Part shown: piece after piece, positions 63,275 to 64,000 of the stretch
How positions within the stretch are numbered: position 1 is the first letter of the stretch
How the letters are laid out: every line of letters begins with the position of its first letter
NCBI GenBank assembly: GCA_029984035.1
Contig: JASBYJ010000001.1
Location: forward strand, 62,001 to 126,000
Direction: 5' to 3'
DNA: 64,000 bases
From: Conchiformibius sp.
Lineage (GTDB): Bacteria; Pseudomonadota; Gammaproteobacteria; Burkholderiales; Neisseriaceae
The notes under the pieces: generated by a model
The model's input: only the letters and a program-made list of their open reading frames with translations
What the model was told of the DNA's origin: nothing
The model's database searches: none
Translations under genes and position numbers: made by a program

Positions 63275-64000
63275 ATGCTGACCGAACTTGAAAAAAACGC
63301 CATTCGCGACCATTACCGCGCGATTTCCGAGAATCTGCCCCATTTCCGTCCGCGTGCCGCACAGCGGGAAATGATTGCGGCAGTGGCGAATGCTTTTTCG
63401 CGTACGCAAGAGCGCGAAGGCGAACAATTGCCCAAACGGGAAGGCGAAAGCATTGCGGTGATAGAAGGGCCGACAGGCGTGGGCAAAAGTCTTGCCTATC
63501 TGTTGGCAGGCGGCATTATGGCGCAAACGCGCGGCAAGCGGCTGATTGTATCGAGCGCGACAGTGGCTTTGCAGGAGCAATTGGTGGGGCGGGATTTGCC
63601 TTTCGTGGTGGAAAAAAGCGGGTTGGATTTGAGTTTCGCTTTGGCCAAAGGGCGCGGACGTTATCTTTGCCCCTACAAACTCTACCAAATCACCCAAAAC
63701 CACGCACAGCGCAGTTTGGAAGGTTTCGAGCAGCCCGTACTGTTCGACAAAAAGCCGCAAAAGGAAGATTTGGATTTGCTGCACGATATGTCGGAGCAGT
63801 TTGCCGCCCGCACGTTTAACGGCGACCGCGATGCGTGGCCGGAAAAAATCCCCGATGCGGTGTGGGCGCAGGTGAGCAACGATAACTACGGCTGCCTGAA
63901 AGCATCTTGCCCCAACCGCCCGGAATGTCCTTTTTATTTGGCACGCGAAGTATTGGATACGGTGGATGTGATTGTTGCCAATCATGATTTGCTGATGGTG
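63275..64000 (+). CDS. dinG: ATP-dependent DNA helicase DinG, 3' end outside window
   Basis: ATG 63275 opens a frame that stays open to the window edge: 242 codons visible of an expected ~700. The start MLTELEKNAIRDHYRAISENLPHFRPRAAQREMI fits the DinG/XPD helicases. Walker A is GPTGVGKSLAYLL (about 68-80). SSATVALQEQL and the iron-sulphur cysteines follow: one in GRGRYLC, then C-x5-C-x2..C in SCPNRPECPFYLARE, then DVIVANHDLLM, the motif II neighbourhood. DinG unwinds R-loops and G-quadruplexes. A repeat-rich gap precedes it. Confidence 0.93.
   Translation, partial: MLTELEKNAIRDHYRAISENLPHFRPRAAQREMIAAVANAFSRTQEREGEQLPKREGESIAVIEGPTGVGKSLAYLLAGGIMAQTRGKRLIVSSATVALQEQLVGRDLPFVVEKSGLDLSFALAKGRGRYLCPYKLYQITQNHAQRSLEGFEQPVLFDKKPQKEDLDLLHDMSEQFAARTFNGDRDAWPEKIPDAVWAQVSNDNYGCLKASCPNRPECPFYLAREVLDTVDVIVANHDLLMV

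Overview
The window comes from the chromosome of a member of the Neisseriaceae. The clearest sign is a 12-mer, AGGCTGCCTGAA, or its reverse complement TTCAGGCAGCCT, present roughly eighty times by eye. It occurs between genes, as inverted pairs acting as terminators, and inside reading frames. This is a DNA uptake sequence (DUS) dialect. From memory it matches the type described for Simonsiella-like oral Neisseriaceae and differs from the N. meningitidis/gonorrhoeae form. Many copies are the 15-mer TTCAGGCWGCCTGAA, which also reads as the Kingella-type AGGCAGCCTGAA on the other strand. Gene content (hemO, short HisG, an ESPR-type trimeric autotransporter, def/fmt next to a LysM protein, Trm112 between lpxK and kdsB) fits the family. 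I cannot name the species. Base composition looks close to 50% GC.

Layout. 1-5 kb: 3' part of a DUF2868 membrane protein, 1 kb without a convincing gene, glyA (-), a LOG-family gene (+), then a short stretch holding the decayed 3' end of a lost gene. 5-10.3 kb (-): prlC, a serine hydrolase, galE and a polyprenyl-phosphate sugar transferase. 10.5-18.3 kb: dapE, then the replication-origin-type block yidC-yidD-rnpA-rpmH (-) diverging from dnaA-dnaN (+). The dnaA-dnaN gap holds an unusual modular repeat array. 18.3-27 kb: iteron-like 19-bp tandem repeats, a dispersed element of about 150 bp, and a 2512-residue trimeric autotransporter adhesin. 27-34 kb: nitronate monooxygenase, a GT-C glycosyltransferase, a Fur-type site with hemO, ftsB, a DUF2750 gene and argD. 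33.9-38.1 kb: the overlapping set def / membrane protein / fmt / DUF836 (-), a LysM protein and a HIT protein (+). 38.2-43 kb: second copy of the dispersed element, acnB (-), and a small cassette of two convergent paralogous membrane proteins plus an XRE regulator. 43-49 kb (+): hfq, ung, an SCO-type lipoprotein, hisG, an unknown gene, a NYN/OST-HTH protein and hisD. 49-58 kb (-): a dihydrolipoyl dehydrogenase, gcvP, the kdsB/Trm112/lpxK/EamA set, tRNA-Ser(GCU), a GNAT enzyme and purC. 58.6-64 kb (+): era, rlmB, a UPF0210 gene, gluQ and the 5' part of dinG.

Most genes are housekeeping: translation and initiator-Met processing, replication, one-carbon and glycine metabolism, histidine biosynthesis, and lipid A/KDO supply. 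The parts most worth a second look are the dnaA-dnaN repeat array with the iteron-like repeats after dnaN, the paralogous membrane-protein/XRE cassette with matched promoters and a palindromic operator candidate, the dispersed 150-bp element, the exact 277-bp in-frame duplication in the adhesin, and the habit of DUSs supplying stop codons and terminators. Coordinates and motifs were read by eye; no similarity search was run.
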